A stretch of 17,030 bases of DNA from DATAFT01 sp035544635 (GCA_035544635.1 DATKDQ010000292.1:1-17030), one strand, 5' to 3'. Positions 5,613-15,742 are shown, numbered from the stretch's first letter. A program made the numbers and translations. The notes: generated from the sequence alone by a model not told the origin.

Positions 5613-6880
5613 CGGCGGCTACCGTGACGGCACACAGAGGCACCGCCCCCCTGCCCTACGGCCGACAGTGGATCGACAGCGACGACGTCGCAGCGGTGAC
5701 CGCTTGTCTCACCGACGACTATCTGACCCAGGGGCCGCGAGTCGAAGAGTTCGAGCGCCGGCTGTGCACCGTGACCGGCGCCCGCCATGCGGTGTCGGTA
5801 ACCAGCGGTACGGCGGCCCTCCACCTCGCGGCTCTGGCCCTCGGGGTCGGTCCTGGCGACGTCGGCCTGACCTCGCCGATCACCTTTCTGGCCAGCGCCA
5901 ACGCCATCCGCTACGCGGGTGGCGACGCCGCTTTCGCCGACGTCGACCCGGACGACGGCCTCTTGCGCCCCGACAGCGTCGAGGCGATGGCCGAACGGCT
6001 GGCCCTGGAGGGGCGGCCGCCGAAGCTGATCATCCCCGTCGATTTCGCCGGTCAGCCGGCCGACATGCCGCGCCTGCGACAGATCGCCGGCCGCTTCGGC
6101 GCTCGCGTGCTTCAAGACTCCGCGCACTCGCTCGGTGCCACCTACCGGCGCGGTGACGCCCAGCGGCCGATCGGCTGCTGCGCCGATGCGGATGCGACCG
6201 TGCTTTCGTTCCATCCGGTCAAACACATCACCACCGCCGAGGGGGGGGCAGTGCTCACCAACGATTCGGAGGTGTACGACCGGCTGCTCCGGCTGCGGAA
6301 TCACGGCATCGAACGCCGTCCCGAACGCTTGTCACGCCAAGCGGAGGGCGATCCGATGGTCGGCTCCTGGTACCACGAGCAGGTCGAGTTGGGGTTCAAC
6401 TATCGCCTTCCCGATCTGCTCTGCGCGCTGGGGATCTCGCAGCTCCGCCGCCTCGACGCCTTCGTCGCCCGCCGGCGGGATCTGGCGGCGCGCTACGACT
6501 CCGGTCTCGCCGCTCACCCCGAGCTGGCGTCGCAACTGACTCCGCTGGCGCAGCGGCCCGATCGCGCCAGCACCTTCCACCTCTACGTCGTGAGGGTTCG
6601 CCAGCGGGACGGCGAAACGCTGGCCGACGTGGCTTGCAGGCGTCGCCGTCTCTACGACTTCCTGCGTGACCGTGGGATCCTGGTCCAGGTGCACTACATA
6701 CCCGTTCCCTGGCAGCCCGACTACGCGGGCCGTGCGCTGATCCCTTCCACGGGCCTCCCAGGCGCCGAGGCCTACTACGCCTCCTGCCTCAGCCTGCCTC
6801 TCTTCCCCGCGATGGCGGATGACGATGTCGACCGGGTGCTCGAGGCCCTCGCAGCCTGGGGAGCGGGCGAGGGAAACTGA
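5609..6880 (+). CDS. pseC: PseC: UDP-4-keto-6-deoxy-AltNAc aminotransferase
   Basis: Second step: PLP- and glutamate-dependent amination at C4 of the PseB product. It has 423 residues in the DegT/DnrJ/EryC1 fold. LPYGRQWIDSDD is at 15-26, SGTAALHLA near 66-74, the cofactor aspartate in VLQDSAHSLG (168-176), and the Schiff-base lysine in SFHPVKHITT (Lys205). 'HYIPVPWQP' near the C-terminus is typical of PseC. Length is slightly above the usual ~380-390, mostly from internal loops. The start is taken as GTG 5609, overlapping the pseB stop (GTGA); GTG 5624 is an alternative, and neither has a strong Shine-Dalgarno. A G8 run at 6241-6248, directly after the active-site lysine, encodes the conserved EGG. 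Confidence 0.94.
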   Translation: MTAATVTAHRGTAPLPYGRQWIDSDDVAAVTACLTDDYLTQGPRVEEFERRLCTVTGARHAVSVTSGTAALHLAALALGVGPGDVGLTSPITFLASANAIRYAGGDAAFADVDPDDGLLRPDSVEAMAERLALEGRPPKLIIPVDFAGQPADMPRLRQIAGRFGARVLQDSAHSLGATYRRGDAQRPIGCCADADATVLSFHPVKHITTAEGGAVLTNDSEVYDRLLRLRNHGIERRPERLSRQAEGDPMVGSWYHEQVELGFNYRLPDLLCALGISQLRRLDAFVARRRDLAARYDSGLAAHPELASQLTPLAQRPDRASTFHLYVVRVRQRDGETLADVACRRRRLYDFLRDRGILVQVHYIPVPWQPDYAGRALIPSTGLPGAEAYYASCLSLPLFPAMADDDVDRVLEALAAWGAGEGN

Positions 6881-6882
6881 CC

Positions 6883-6888
6883 GAGGAG
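6883..6888 (+). promoter_or_regulatory. Ribosome binding site for the GTG start at 6894
   Basis: GAGGAG, five bases before GTG 6894, sits in the 13-base gap after pseC. It supports this GTG as the start, giving MTVVAIVQARMGSSRLPGK, the expected N-terminus of the family. Confidence 0.7.
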
Positions 6889-6893
6889 CTCCG

Positions 6894-7628
6894 GTGACCG
6901 TCGTCGCCATCGTCCAGGCCCGCATGGGCAGCTCTCGGCTGCCCGGCAAGGTACTCGCCGACCTCGAGGGAGAACCGATGCTGGCGCGGGTGGTGGCTCG
7001 TTGCACACGAGCGACCACCGTCGATCGGGTGGTGGTCGCCACCACCACGGCGGCGGCCGACCGCGCGATCGAAGAGTGGTGCCGCACCGCCTCGGTGGCG
7101 TGCACTCGCGGTGCCGAAGCCGACGTGCTCGACCGCTATCACCAAGCCGCGACAGTCGCTGGCGCGACCGTGATCGTCCGGATCACCGCCGACTGCCCCT
7201 TGATCGACCCCGAGCTGATCGATCGTGTCGTCGTCGCTCGCTCCACCACGCCGGAGGCCGACTACGCCAGCAATACCCTGGCGCCCCGCACCTTCCCCCG
7301 CGGCCTCGACGTCGAGGCTTTCACCAGAACGGCTCTGGAGAGTGCCTGGCTCGAAGAACGAGTTCCCGGGCGCCGCGAGCACGTCACACCTGCGATCTGG
7401 CATCGGCCAAAGCGATACCGACTACGAAGGGTCGCGCTCGAGCGTGATCTCTCCGCCCATCGCTGGACGGTGGACACCTCCGAGGACCTGGAACTGGTTC
7501 GTGCGCTCTACCGGCACTTCGGAGGCGAGGACTCCTTCAGCTGGCGCCAGGCGCTGGCAGCCTGCGAACGGCACACTGAGTGGAGTGCGATGAACCGCTC
7601 GATCGTGCAGAAGGCCCTGCCGACCTGA
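6894..7628 (+). CDS. SpsF-type cytidylyltransferase, probable CMP-Pse synthetase
   Basis: A 244-residue nucleotidyltransferase. The N-terminal CTP-binding motif is 'IVQARMGSSRLPGKVL' (6-21), and RITADCPLIDPELID (96-110) carries the metal-binding aspartate (Asp100). These are marks of the SpsF/COG1861 branch. The classical PseF/NeuA branch would instead show an ARGGSKR-type start. By position between pseC and pseG it fills the PseF role (Pse + CTP to CMP-Pse), as SpsF lies next to SpsE (NeuB-like) and SpsG (PseG-like) in Bacillus spore-coat loci. The activity on Pse is therefore inferred from neighbours. No pseF symbol is given because the family differs. Gaps to both neighbours are 13 bases. 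Confidence 0.85.
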   Translation: MTVVAIVQARMGSSRLPGKVLADLEGEPMLARVVARCTRATTVDRVVVATTTAAADRAIEEWCRTASVACTRGAEADVLDRYHQAATVAGATVIVRITADCPLIDPELIDRVVVARSTTPEADYASNTLAPRTFPRGLDVEAFTRTALESAWLEERVPGRREHVTPAIWHRPKRYRLRRVALERDLSAHRWTVDTSEDLELVRALYRHFGGEDSFSWRQALAACERHTEWSAMNRSIVQKALPT

Positions 7629-7641
7629 GAACCACGACGCC

Positions 7642-9219
7642 ATGAGCGATCCCCGCGGCACCGTGCTCTTCCGCGCCGACGCCAACCCGACAATCGGCGC
7701 CGGGCACGCCTTGCGCAGTCTGGCGCTGGCCCAGGCCTGGCGCAATCTCGGTGGCGACGCAGCGCTGGCGACCGCCGAGCTTCCGCAGCCGATCGCCGAG
7801 CGCTGGGTGGCCGATGGGGTCTCGGTCGAGCGCCTCGAGGCAACCCCGGGGAGCGCCGACGATCGTGCGGCAACGGTCGCTCTCGCCGCGGCTCGCGGAG
7901 CCTCCTGGGCTGTGCTCGACGGCTACCGATTTGGGAACGGCTTTACAACCACGCTCCAGCGGGCCGGGGTGAGGGTTCTTCGCATCGACGATATCGGACG
8001 ATCTGCGGTCGCCGACGACGCCATCCTCAATCCCAACCTCCACGCCGACCTCGCCCTCTATCCGCGCCGACGCGCTGGCACGCGATTCTTCCTCGGTACT
8101 CGCTACGCCCTGCTGCGTAGGGAGTTCGCCCGTCCCGTCGTCGCCCGTCGGGCGCAGCACGCCGAGCGGCTCCTGGTCACGTTCGGCGGCAGCGACCCGA
8201 TGGGGCTCACGCTGCCCGCCGTGCGGGCCGTCGCCGCCGCGGCGAGGCCGGGGCTTTCGTTGAGGGTCGTTGTGGGCGGAGCGACCCGCGCGGACGAGGC
8301 GCTCCGCCGCCAGATCGAAGAGGCCCACGGGAACTGCGAGGTCGTCGACTCGGCTCCCGACATGGCCGTCCAGATGGACTGGGCCGACGCCTCGATCTCG
8401 GCGGCGGGCGCCACGACCTGGGAGCTGCTGAATCGAGGAGTGCCGAGCCTGCTCATCCCGGTGGCCGACAACCAGCGACCGACCGCCGTCGAGCTGCAGC
8501 GCCGCGGCGCCGCCCTGATCGCAATGCCCGAGGACGCGCTCGAGCCCGAGCGCCTCGCACCCGCTCTAGTGGCGCTCCTGGAGGATGCTGAGCTTCGACG
8601 GCGGCTCGCCGCCGGTGGGCCCGCGCTCGTCGACGGCGGCGGCGCCGCGCGGGTGGCGCGTGCGCTCGCCCCGGCCCCGCTGGTCGTCCGCCGCGCGGCC
8701 GAGCGGGACGCCCGCCCGCTTTGGCGCTGGGCCAACGACACGGAGAGCCGGCGGGCGTCGTTCGAGCCGGAGCCGATCCCGTGGCGGACCCACCTCCGCT
8801 GGCTGGAGGCACGGCTGGCCGATCCCCGGTGCACGCTGCTGGTGGCCGAGGGGGAGGGAGCGGAGCCGGTCGGTACGGTTCGTTTCGAGCCGGCCGACGG
8901 GCGTGCCGTGATCTCGGTCAACGTCGCGCCGGAGGTGCGCGGACGCGGGCTGGGGCCGGCGCTGATCTGTGCCGGGCTGGCCGCGCTGGCAGATACCCCC
9001 CAGCCGCCGGAGGCAGTCGATGCCTACATCCGCCCGGACAACCCGCGATCGCTGGCCGCTTTCGCACAGGCGGGCTTCGAGCTCACGGGCGAGACCGTGA
9101 AGAAGGGACCTCGCGCTCTGAAACTGTCCTTCCCTCTGACCGCAGTCTCGACGCCGGGGCGGTCAGGCTCCGGCGATCGCCCGGACCGAGACCGCGAGGC
9201 CGCGCTGGGGAAGAGATGA
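7642..9219 (+). CDS. PseG-PseH fusion: UDP-sugar hydrolase + N-acetyltransferase
   Basis: A bifunctional protein of 525 residues. Residues 1 to ~340 are PseG, a GT-B-fold hydrolase that removes UDP from UDP-2,4-diacetamido-2,4,6-trideoxy-beta-L-altropyranose. It shows FRADANPTIGAGHALRSLAL (His22 corresponds to the PseG active-site histidine), VTFGGSDP at 179-186 and ISAAGATTWELLNRGVPSL at 252-270 with ADNQ. Residues ~347-500 are a GNAT domain in the place of PseH, which acetylates the C4 amine. The acetyl-CoA motif is NVAPEVRGRGLG (427-438), followed by AYIRPDNPRSLAAFAQAGF. A charged, probably disordered tail of ~25 residues ends the protein. PseH acts before PseG, so fusion joins consecutive steps. 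No other PseH candidate is present. The stop overlaps the pseI ATG (ATGA). Confidence 0.92.
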   Translation: MSDPRGTVLFRADANPTIGAGHALRSLALAQAWRNLGGDAALATAELPQPIAERWVADGVSVERLEATPGSADDRAATVALAAARGASWAVLDGYRFGNGFTTTLQRAGVRVLRIDDIGRSAVADDAILNPNLHADLALYPRRRAGTRFFLGTRYALLRREFARPVVARRAQHAERLLVTFGGSDPMGLTLPAVRAVAAAARPGLSLRVVVGGATRADEALRRQIEEAHGNCEVVDSAPDMAVQMDWADASISAAGATTWELLNRGVPSLLIPVADNQRPTAVELQRRGAALIAMPEDALEPERLAPALVALLEDAELRRRLAAGGPALVDGGGAARVARALAPAPLVVRRAAERDARPLWRWANDTESRRASFEPEPIPWRTHLRWLEARLADPRCTLLVAEGEGAEPVGTVRFEPADGRAVISVNVAPEVRGRGLGPALICAGLAALADTPQPPEAVDAYIRPDNPRSLAAFAQAGFELTGETVKKGPRALKLSFPLTAVSTPGRSGSGDRPDRDREAALGKR

Positions 9220-10298
9220 GCGAGACTCCCGGCATCACGATCGGCGACCGGCGCATCGGCCCCGGCGCGCCCTGCTATCTCGTAGCCGAGCTGTCCGGCA
9301 ATCACGGCGGCGACCTCGGCCGCGCCCTGGCGCTGGTCGAGGCGGCGGCGGCGAGCGGCGCCGACGCGATCAAACTCCAGACCTATACCGCCGACACCAT
9401 CACCCTCGATAGCGACCGGCCCCCGTTCCGCATCGGCGGCGGCACCCTCTGGGACGGCCGGCTGCTTCACGACCTCTACCGCGAGGCACAGACGCCGTGG
9501 AACTGGCAGCCGCGCCTCAAGGAAGCCGCCGAGGACCTCGGGCTGGCCTGCTTTTCGAGCCCGTTCGACGCCACAGCGATCGACTTCCTCGAAGCGATGG
9601 AGGTACCCGCCTACAAGATCGCCTCGTTCGAGCTGATCGACCTGCCTTTGATCGAGCGCGTCGCGAGCACCGGCAAACCGCTGATCCTCTCGACGGGCAT
9701 GGCGACCGAATCGGAGATCGAGGAAGCGATGACGGCGGCCCGCGCCGCCGGCGCAGGTGGCGTGGTCCTCCTGCAATGCACCAGCGCCTACCCTGCCCCG
9801 GTCGAGGAAGCCAACCTGCGCAGCATCCCGCTGCTGGCCGAGCGCTTCGGAGTCGCGGCGGGGCTCTCCGACCATACGCTCGGGATCGCAGTACCGGTTG
9901 CGGCGGTCGCCTTGGGTGCCTGTCTGATCGAAAAACACCTCACCCTTTCCCGCGACGAGCCGGGACCCGACAGCGCATTCTCGCTCGAACCACGGGAGTT
10001 CGCGGCCATGGTGGAGGCCGTCCAGACCGCCGAAAGGGCCCTCGGTGCGGCGCGTCTGGCGCCGACGGCGCACGAAGACCGAAGCAAGATCTTTCGCAGA
10101 TCGCTCTTCGTGGTCGCGGACGTTCGCCGCGGCGAGCGCTTCACGGAGCGGAACGTGCGGTCGATCCGTCCGGGCCACGGCCTGCCCCCGAAGCACCTGC
10201 GATCGGTGATGGGCCGACATGCCGCTCGCGACATCGAGCGCGGCACGCCGCTGGCCTGGAACCTGATCGCTCCCGAAGGCGACCCGGGGGCCGGATGA
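9216..10298 (+). CDS. pseI: PseI: pseudaminic acid synthase
   Basis: Condenses 2,4-diacetamido-2,4,6-trideoxy-L-altrose with phosphoenolpyruvate to give pseudaminic acid. It has 360 residues in the NeuB family: a TIM-barrel with AELSGNHGG (24-32) and AIKLQTYTADTITLD (51-65), and a C-terminal SAF (antifreeze-like) domain from ~295 (RSLFVVADVRRGE ... GLPPKHL). The segment 'FRIGGGTLWDGRLLHDLY' (71-88) with EAQTPWNW is characteristic of PseI as opposed to sialic- or legionaminic-acid synthases, which fixes the sugar as Pse-type. GGGGAAGAG precedes the ATG. It overlaps both neighbours by 4 bases. Confidence 0.94.
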   Translation: MSETPGITIGDRRIGPGAPCYLVAELSGNHGGDLGRALALVEAAAASGADAIKLQTYTADTITLDSDRPPFRIGGGTLWDGRLLHDLYREAQTPWNWQPRLKEAAEDLGLACFSSPFDATAIDFLEAMEVPAYKIASFELIDLPLIERVASTGKPLILSTGMATESEIEEAMTAARAAGAGGVVLLQCTSAYPAPVEEANLRSIPLLAERFGVAAGLSDHTLGIAVPVAAVALGACLIEKHLTLSRDEPGPDSAFSLEPREFAAMVEAVQTAERALGAARLAPTAHEDRSKIFRRSLFVVADVRRGERFTERNVRSIRPGHGLPPKHLRSVMGRHAARDIERGTPLAWNLIAPEGDPGAG

Positions 10299-11500
10299 AC
10301 CGCAGGCGGGTCGACCACGGAACGCTCGCGATCGGCACCGTAGGGCCGGCGCAGCTCCTGACCGCCTTCGCGCTGGCTCACGCCCGCAGCTGGCCGCTGG
10401 AAGGCGCACGCGTCTTTCATATCTGGCGCGGCGACGAGGATCTCCTCGACACCGAGCGCTGGCTCTGCGAGGTCTTCGGTGCGCGCCTGACCGGCCGCCT
10501 GGGAGATCTCAGGAGTCAGATGGCCAAGCCGATCGTTCCGTTCGGCAACGCCCCGGACCGGATCGCCCGCCGCCTCGTCACCGGCCTGAGAGCGCGGCTC
10601 TGGGCGCGCCGGGAGCTGCGCCGTCTCGAGGTGGCGAGTGCGACGCGAGCCATCCTTCCCTACCGAGTGAGCGTCGAGGATGCCCTCCTGGGCCATTCCT
10701 TCCGACCCCACCGCCTCCACTACGTCGCCGACGGCCTCGGGATCGGCTTCAGCGACTCGCTCCGACTGCCGACCCGGCTCCGCGCGTGGGGGGTGACCAA
10801 CCCGTTTCGCCGAGGTGCCCGGCCCGAGATCTGGGGACCCGCTTCCTTACAGACGGCGATCTTTCGGCACGGCCAGCCAAGGCTGATCCCCGACCCTTCC
10901 TGGGAGTGGACACTGAGGCGGGTGCACTCCAGCCGGCGGTTCCAGGCCCTGTTCCGGGAACGCCTCGCCCGCGTGCCGTGCGGAGCCACGTGCCTGCTGC
11001 TGCAGAGCTTTTCCGAAAGCCGGCTGATGAGCCGCGACGACGAGCTGAACTTCTATCGCCGAGTGATCGCCGCCGAGACAGAACGCGGCAGGTCGCTGGT
11101 GGTCAAGCCCCATCCGCGAGACGACCCGGACAAGATCGAGGCGCTGCGCAGGCTGACGCCGACCGGCGACGTCACCTATCTCGATTCCGGCTCGGTGGCC
11201 CGCCTGCCGATCGAGCTGCTGGCGGACCTGCTGGCGCCGGCGCGGTTGATCGGAATCTGCTCGAGCGCGCTGTTCACCGTCCCCATACGCCCCGGCCGCG
11301 AGGTCGTCATGTACGACTGCGAGCATCTGCCCGCCGGGATCCGTGCCGGCGCGCTGGAGGCCGCGCGCGAGCATGGGATCACCGTCGTCTGCCAGCCCAC
11401 CGCGACGGAATCCGGGAGGAAACGTGCAGACGATCGTCCGCGCTCTGGCCCAGGCGCCGCGGTCGGCCATCCGCCGCGTGACGGCCGGGCGAGCGGCTGA
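10295..11500 (+). CDS. Polysialyltransferase-like glycosyltransferase, candidate Pse transferase
   Basis: A 401-residue protein with the motif set of bacterial sialyltransferase-type GT-B enzymes: an acidic-Gly motif ADG (145-147, in LHYVADGLGIGF), the HP motif in VVKPHPRDDP (269-278) and the Ser-Ser motif in IGICSSALF (319-327), preceded by LPIELL. This resembles the polysialyltransferase family (Pfam PF07388). These enzymes use CMP-activated nonulosonic acids, and the gene starts inside the pseI stop (ATGA overlap), so transfer of Pse from CMP-Pse is the natural role. Polymerisation versus single addition cannot be told. The last ~35 residues (after CQPTA) are charged and glycine-rich and may be non-native; a separate ribosome binding site and small frame overlap them. 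Confidence 0.8.
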   Translation: MNRRRVDHGTLAIGTVGPAQLLTAFALAHARSWPLEGARVFHIWRGDEDLLDTERWLCEVFGARLTGRLGDLRSQMAKPIVPFGNAPDRIARRLVTGLRARLWARRELRRLEVASATRAILPYRVSVEDALLGHSFRPHRLHYVADGLGIGFSDSLRLPTRLRAWGVTNPFRRGARPEIWGPASLQTAIFRHGQPRLIPDPSWEWTLRRVHSSRRFQALFRERLARVPCGATCLLLQSFSESRLMSRDDELNFYRRVIAAETERGRSLVVKPHPRDDPDKIEALRRLTPTGDVTYLDSGSVARLPIELLADLLAPARLIGICSSALFTVPIRPGREVVMYDCEHLPAGIRAGALEAAREHGITVVCQPTATESGRKRADDRPRSGPGAAVGHPPRDGRASG

Positions 11501-11525
11501 CAAGTACGCTCGCGAGGCCGACTAG
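11424..11525 (+). CDS. Small ORF or 5' remnant after the Pse operon
   Basis: A strong Shine-Dalgarno (GGGAGGA, 11414-11420) precedes GTG 11424. It opens a 33-codon frame (VQTIVRALAQAPRSAIRR ... KYAREAD) that ends at TAG 11523-11525. The basic, amphipathic start looks like the beginning of a longer protein. It overlaps the last 77 bases of the glycosyltransferase gene in another frame. It may be the stub of a further operon gene cut off when the convergent asnB unit was joined. I do not recognise a family, and it may not be a gene. Confidence 0.25.
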   Translation: MQTIVRALAQAPRSAIRRVTAGRAADKYAREAD

Positions 11526-11550
11526 TAGCCCCGGGATCAAGACGCCTAGA

Positions 11551-13539
<1,989 letters not shown>

Positions 13540-13604
13540 GGTGGGAGGATTATCGCTCAGCCGTCAAGCCGCCCGCCCGCGGCCGGGGCGCCGCAGCCGA
13601 GGCC

Positions 13605-14744
13605 CTACCTCAGGCCCTCCCGGCGTCGCGCCAGCACCTGGTGGTAGAACTCCTCGTACTCGCCAGCGATCGTGTCGATCGAGAAGCGCTCCGCGACCCA
13701 GGCCGCGGCTCGGCCGCCCATCACTCGACGCCGGTTGGGATCGGCGAGCAGCGCCGTGACCGCCGTCGCGAGCCCGGCTTCGTCGTGCGGCGGCACCAGG
13801 AGGGCTGTTTCCTCCGGCAGCACGCATTCGGCTACGCCGCCGACGGCTGTAGCCACCACGGGGCGACCGGCGGCGCCGGCCTCGAGCACCACGCCAGGCA
13901 TGCCCTCGCTGTCGCTCGCGAGCACCAATAGGTCGGCGGCGGCAAGCAGGTCCGGTAGATCGTCCCGCGGGCCCAGGAATCTGATCGCAGGCGCCACGCC
14001 GAGCTCCCGCGCCGTGGCCTCCAGCCGGGAGCGCAGCGGACCCTCACCTGCAATCCAGAGGCGCAGCTCTGGGTGGTCGGGTCGCAACGCCGCGACCAGC
14101 CGCAGCAGCCGGTCGACTCGCTTCTCCATCGTAAGGCTGCCGGCGAAGAGCAGGAGCGGTGCGGCGGCCGGGGTATCGAGCGCGGCGCGCACTTCGGCTG
14201 CCGCCCGCCGCGACTGCAGCTCTTGCGGATCGACGGCGCGGGGGATCCTGCGCTGCGGGATGCCGCTATTGTAGATGCGCCCCACCGTCGCGAGAGTGGC
14301 GCTCGAGACGCCGACGACGCCGTCGAGCGCGGGGCCGACGACTCGGCGGTAGAGGGCGCGGCGGGAGCGCCCCACCAGCCAGCGGTCGGGATCGCCTATG
14401 TTGCGGTAGACAGTGGCCCAGCGGCGGCGTGGTGTCAGGCGGGCGAGGAGCGCACCATGGAGGACAGTCGGCCCGCCGTTGAGCTGCACCAGGTCTGGAC
14501 AGTGGCGCCGTACGGCGCCCGCCAGGCGGAGAAGACGCCGGGGATCGACGCCGGGCCGGTCGCGGCCCGTGCCCGGCAGGACGACGTCGCCGTCGAGCAG
14601 CGGGAGGGGCGACTCCCCACTGTGGTCGAACAGGTACACCGTCCCTACCTCGTGACCACGGGCCCGCAGCGCACGCCCGAGCGTGGCGGCGAAGACCTCG
14701 GCGCCGCGTCGCTGGGGCCGGGTGACGAGCAGCAGCAGTCGCAT
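13605..14744 (-). CDS. GT4-family glycosyltransferase
   Basis: A 379-residue retaining GT-B enzyme. The N-terminal acceptor domain starts MRLLLLVTRPQRRGAEVF (the 'GGAE/RGAE' loop). The donor domain shows FAGSLTMEKRVDRLL (200-214), WIAGEGPLR and the catalytic EX7E pair Glu280/Glu288 in DSEGMPGVVLEAG. The donor sugar cannot be read from sequence. The start is ATG 14744, overlapping the upstream deacetylase TGA by one base; a TTG one codon earlier is less likely. It probably adds a sugar to the same surface glycan, or to one made by genes beyond the right edge. Confidence 0.88.
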   Translation of the reverse strand: MRLLLLVTRPQRRGAEVFAATLGRALRARGHEVGTVYLFDHSGESPLPLLDGDVVLPGTGRDRPGVDPRRLLRLAGAVRRHCPDLVQLNGGPTVLHGALLARLTPRRRWATVYRNIGDPDRWLVGRSRRALYRRVVGPALDGVVGVSSATLATVGRIYNSGIPQRRIPRAVDPQELQSRRAAAEVRAALDTPAAAPLLLFAGSLTMEKRVDRLLRLVAALRPDHPELRLWIAGEGPLRSRLEATARELGVAPAIRFLGPRDDLPDLLAAADLLVLASDSEGMPGVVLEAGAAGRPVVATAVGGVAECVLPEETALLVPPHDEAGLATAVTALLADPNRRRVMGGRAAAWVAERFSIDTIAGEYEEFYHQVLARRREGLR

Positions 14745-15742
14745 CAAGCCCGGCCCAGTGCGTGGTGGATGGCCGGGTGCAGTCCACTCACGATGATCCG
14801 AAAGCGATCGGGTGGGGTCGAGGAATTCACGCGCAGCCGCGACACGGCGAAACGGTCGCGGCAGGGCACGCCGGCGTGGCGATGGTCGAAGATGAAGGCG
14901 GCCTCGTAACCGAGCTCGGCGAGGATTGCCGCGGCGCGCGGGTCGGGCTCGCCGTTGGGGTAGGCGAAGGCTCGCGGCGGCGCGCCGAGGATCTCCGCGA
15001 GGCGCTCGTGAGCGGTGGTGATCTCGTGGCGAACCGTCGACGCGTCGCAGCGAGGAAGGCAGGGGTGCGAAAGCGTGTGGTTGCCAATCGCCACGCCGGC
15101 TGCAGCGAGCCGCCGCAAATCGGCACCGGTGAGCTGCCGCGACGGGTCGGGCGGCTCGGGGGCGCTAGCGCGCAGATCCTCGAGGATGCGGCGCCGTTCG
15201 GCGTCAGGCAACCTCTTCAGCCGCTGGACCGCGCGTGTTCGCGGAATACCTGCGAGCGCATCACTCGCCCCACCCGCCGCCAGCAGTGACGCCACCTCTG
15301 CCCACCATGGTGGCCGCGTCCCGGCGACCAGGCCAGCGACTACGAAGACCACCGCCGGCAACCCTCGCGCGGTGAGCAACGGAAACCCGTGCTCCAGGAC
15401 ACTGCGATCGCCGTCGTCGAAAGTGACGAGGACGGCACGGCGTGGGAGGCAGCTGCGTCCAGCGAGGGCTTCGAGCGCCTCGTCGAGAGTCAGGAAGCGG
15501 CAGCCCAGGCCGAGCAGCCGGTCGAGCTGGCCGGCGAAGCGCTGCGGGTCGTCCACCGCGTGGTACGCGAGGACGGTGAGGCGACGAGCGGCACGCGACA
15601 GGAAGAACGGCTGAGCCGGCGAACGAGCGAGCAGCGCGTCGAGCGCGCGCTGGGTCACCGCTCCGACTCCGGCGCGAGGCGGCGGTGAGAGAGCGGCGGG
15701 ACCGTCGCCGCCCCCGGCAGCCTCTGCGGATGCGCTGCTCAT
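14744..15742 (-). CDS. Polysaccharide deacetylase (CE4/NodB family)
   Basis: A 332-residue protein with the NodB homology motifs: motif 1 VTFDDG (106-111) with the catalytic and metal aspartates, motif 2 HTLSHP (222-227) with both metal histidines, and motif 3 FAYPNGEPD. 'LTVLAYHAVDDP' near residue 55-66 is the usual strand before the barrel. The N-terminal ~45 residues are Ala/Gly/Pro-rich with no evident signal peptide or membrane helix. A start further in (a GTG near residue 29) is possible, because no Shine-Dalgarno precedes ATG 15742. The likely role is N-deacetylation of a glycan sugar or lipid-linked intermediate, in an operon with the GT4 and AsnB genes. Confidence 0.87.
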   Translation of the reverse strand: MSSASAEAAGGGDGPAALSPPPRAGVGAVTQRALDALLARSPAQPFFLSRAARRLTVLAYHAVDDPQRFAGQLDRLLGLGCRFLTLDEALEALAGRSCLPRRAVLVTFDDGDRSVLEHGFPLLTARGLPAVVFVVAGLVAGTRPPWWAEVASLLAAGGASDALAGIPRTRAVQRLKRLPDAERRRILEDLRASAPEPPDPSRQLTGADLRRLAAAGVAIGNHTLSHPCLPRCDASTVRHEITTAHERLAEILGAPPRAFAYPNGEPDPRAAAILAELGYEAAFIFDHRHAGVPCRDRFAVSRLRVNSSTPPDRFRIIVSGLHPAIHHALGRA

